From: Sporosarcina sp.
GTDB taxonomy: Bacteria; Bacillota; Bacilli; Bacillales_A; Planococcaceae
Length of the DNA: 32,046 nt
Assembly: GCA_029263945.1 (NCBI GenBank)
Contig: JARIDM010000066.1
Coordinates: 1-32,046 of the forward strand
Direction of reading: 5' to 3'
How positions within the stretch are numbered: the stretch's first letter is position 1; every line of letters begins with the position of its first letter. The position numbers were made by a program, and so were the translations under genes. This document shows, in pieces, positions 30,677-32,046 of this stretch. The notes under the pieces are model-generated. The model made no database searches and had not been told where the DNA came from. It saw only the letters and a list, made by a program, of their open reading frames with translations.

Positions 30677-31657
30677 TTGAAAAAGGGGAAACTACGTTTA
30701 TTGGCAATGGTTTCATTGATTGCTATGCTTGCACTCTCAGCTTGTAATTCAAGTGATGGAGGGAAGGCAGGCGAAACGAAAAAAGAAGACTATGACCACT
30801 TAAGTATTTTAACAGGTGGCGCACAAGGAACTTATTATCCACTTGGTGGGTCGTTTGCTGATTTTATTACGAAAGAATCAGGCATTCAAACAACTGCTGA
30901 AGTATCTCAAGCTTCTGCAGCAAATATGATCGACCTTAAAGAAGGCGCAGCAGAAATGGCATTCGTTCAAACGGACATCGCTTACTACGCTTCGGAAGGC
31001 GAGTTAATGTTTGAAGATGAAGTCATTGATGAAGTTTCTGCAATTGGTTCACTTTATCCAGAAACAGTTCAACTTGTGACGGTTGAAAACAGTGGCATCA
31101 CTTCGATTGAAGATTTAAAGGGGAAAAAAGTTTCTGTTGGGGCAATTGGTTCAGGTACAGAAGCAAATGCAAAACAATTGCTTGAAATCCATGGTTTGTC
31201 AATGGATGACATTGATGCACAAAACTTAGATTTTGGGGAATCAACAGATAGTATTCAATCGGGTCAAATTGATGCGGCATTCGTAACAGGTGGTACGCCA
31301 ACTGGTGCGGTTGAAGCGTTAAATGCAGTTGCAAAAGTGTTTATTGTTCCAATCGAAGATGCGAAAGCAGATGAGTTAATTGAAAAATATCCATACTATG
31401 CAAAAGAAGTGATTCCTTCAGGCACATACGGTTCAACTGCTGATACAAATGCTGTTTCAGTTGGGGCTATGCTCGTCGTTCAAAATGAACTACCAGAAGA
31501 TCTTGTCTATGAAATCACAAAAGCAATTTATGATAATGCACCGTCGTTAACACACGATAAAGGAAAGTATATTAAAGCTGAAACGGGTCTTGACGGCATT
31601 GGCATTAAAGTACACCCAGGTGCACAAAAATATTTTGATGAAGTAAACGGAAAATAA
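30677..31657 (+). CDS. TAXI-family TRAP transporter solute receptor lipoprotein
   Basis: 326 residues from TTG 30677 with GGGGAGGAA upstream. N-terminus is a lipoprotein signal, KKGKLRLLAMVSLIAMLALSAC, with the lipobox LSAC near residue 24. The mature part has the TAXI signature: HLSILTGGAQGTYYPLGG, TAEVSQASAANMIDLKEGAAEMAFVQTDIAYYA, and GSGTEANAKQLLE. It binds a substrate, often glutamate or other organic acids (ligand not readable here), for a tripartite TRAP transporter. The following gene (DUF1850) and presumably a fused TRAP permease beyond the window complete the system. Confidence 0.94.
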   Translation: MKKGKLRLLAMVSLIAMLALSACNSSDGGKAGETKKEDYDHLSILTGGAQGTYYPLGGSFADFITKESGIQTTAEVSQASAANMIDLKEGAAEMAFVQTDIAYYASEGELMFEDEVIDEVSAIGSLYPETVQLVTVENSGITSIEDLKGKKVSVGAIGSGTEANAKQLLEIHGLSMDDIDAQNLDFGESTDSIQSGQIDAAFVTGGTPTGAVEALNAVAKVFIVPIEDAKADELIEKYPYYAKEVIPSGTYGSTADTNAVSVGAMLVVQNELPEDLVYEITKAIYDNAPSLTHDKGKYIKAETGLDGIGIKVHPGAQKYFDEVNGK

Positions 31658-31675
31658 CAGTAACTAATAGATTGA

Positions 31676-31717
31676 AAAAGCGCGGTGAGGCGCAACGCTT
31701 CACCCGCTTTATTTTTT
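31676..31717 (+). terminator. Hairpin terminator or attenuator between TAXI receptor and DUF1850 gene
   Basis: AAAGCGCGGTGAGGCG pairs with CGCTTCACCCGCTTT (one mismatch or bulge) on a CAA loop, followed by ATTTTTTA. In the middle of a transporter operon it may lower downstream expression or stabilise receptor mRNA. Confidence 0.72.
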
Positions 31718-31751
31718 AGAAATCTAGATTTAAGAAAGAAGGAAGCAGGAA

Positions 31752-32046
31752 ATGAAGAATACAAAAATTATTTTGGCGGTTACATTGGGGGTAACCTTAT
31801 TCCTTGTATTCTTTTTACTGCCTATCAAGCAAGTGTTTCTATTTACTGAAGCCCGTACAAAGAGCCCTGCATCCTTTTATATAAATATTAAAGAGGATAA
31901 AGAATTTCAAATTAGATACGTTCATTCGATCCACTTAACAGATGTAATTGAATCTTATCGCGTAATCGAGAATAATCAAATACGGTTATTGTCAATGGAT
32001 TATGAAAGCTTGTCTATCGGTTTACCAGGAGAAGCAGCAGCAGGTG
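31752..32046 (+). CDS. DUF1850 domain protein of TAXI-TRAP operon (truncated at window edge)
   Basis: 98 codons visible; the C-terminus lies beyond the window. One N-terminal membrane helix (residues 6-26) is followed by IRYVHSIHLTDVIESYRV, the DUF1850 pattern, then the GLPGEAAAG segment. DUF1850 proteins are encoded between TAXI receptors and TRAP permeases and are of unknown function. AGGAAGCAGGAA precedes the ATG. Confidence 0.85.
   Translation, partial: MKNTKIILAVTLGVTLFLVFFLLPIKQVFLFTEARTKSPASFYINIKEDKEFQIRYVHSIHLTDVIESYRVIENNQIRLLSMDYESLSIGLPGEAAAG

Noticed and set aside
1..32046. CRISPR arrays, insertion sequences, tRNA or rRNA genes, prophage or defence islands
   Set aside because: No repeated spacer pattern, transposase-like protein, cloverleaf-type sequence or phage gene was seen; the gene content is conserved core chromosome.

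Overview
The window looks like a chromosomal segment of an endospore-forming Firmicute, most likely Planococcaceae (Sporosarcina-like). The evidence is the moderately AT-rich sequence, strong AAGGAGG-type ribosome sites, CtsR, FapR and T-box regulatory signals, sporulation genes (SpoVA proteins, SpoVIF, YjcZ, CotZ and CotO types), and a gene order that tracks three Bacillus subtilis neighbourhoods: yitS-yitU-yitV-yitW, fabHA-fabF-trpS-spx-mecA-coiA-pepF-yjbH-yjbI-yjbJ-yjbM-yjbN-yjbO, and cotO-cotZ-spoVIF-yjcF-yjcG-yjcH. I see no insertion sequence, prophage, CRISPR array, tRNA or rRNA.

Layout. 1-3.9 kb: end of a CoA-disulfide-reductase-like flavoprotein, a DegV protein, a HAD phosphatase, an esterase (YitV) and an Fe-S assembly protein (YitW). 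4-6.3 kb: a ClpB-type disaggregase that lacks the N-terminal domain, behind an exact CtsR operator. 6.3-10.6 kb: YjzD-like membrane protein, FapR-controlled fabH-fabF, a small two-helix membrane protein, and trpS behind a tryptophan T-box leader. 10.7-17 kb: secreted DUF4015 glycosidase-like protein, spx, mecA, coiA, pepF. 17.1-17.2 kb: a small RNA gene that I identify as RsaE/RoxS, with ResD-like and Rex-like sites. 17.3-22 kb: leftward spxH-yjbI-yjbJ and rightward relQ-nadK-rluA-type pseudouridine synthase. 22.1-24.7 kb: mgtE, a CotO-like and a CotZ/CotY-like coat protein. 24.8-28 kb: a lipoprotein-spoVAC-spoVAD-spoVAE operon, YjcZ peptide, SpoVIF and an uncharacterised protein. 28-30.5 kb: leftward yjcF-yjcG-yjcH and rightward pgpA/yutG. 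30.6-32 kb: TAXI-type TRAP transporter receptor behind a cre-like site, then a truncated DUF1850 gene.

How the genes relate. Much of the central block concerns redox and protein-quality control: Spx, its ClpXP adaptor SpxH, the ClpC adaptor MecA, a CtsR-regulated ClpB, a truncated haemoglobin and the NADH/respiration-responsive RsaE RNA beside NAD kinase and RelQ. The second theme is the spore: coat proteins, dipicolinate uptake (SpoVA) and late sporulation factors.

Most notable points for follow-up: the RsaE/RoxS gene with a C-rich terminator loop; the N-domain-less ClpB with its own CtsR box; and two or three genes (coiA, the spoVA lipoprotein and possibly yjbJ) whose ribosome site points to ATA or ATC rather than to an NTG start codon.
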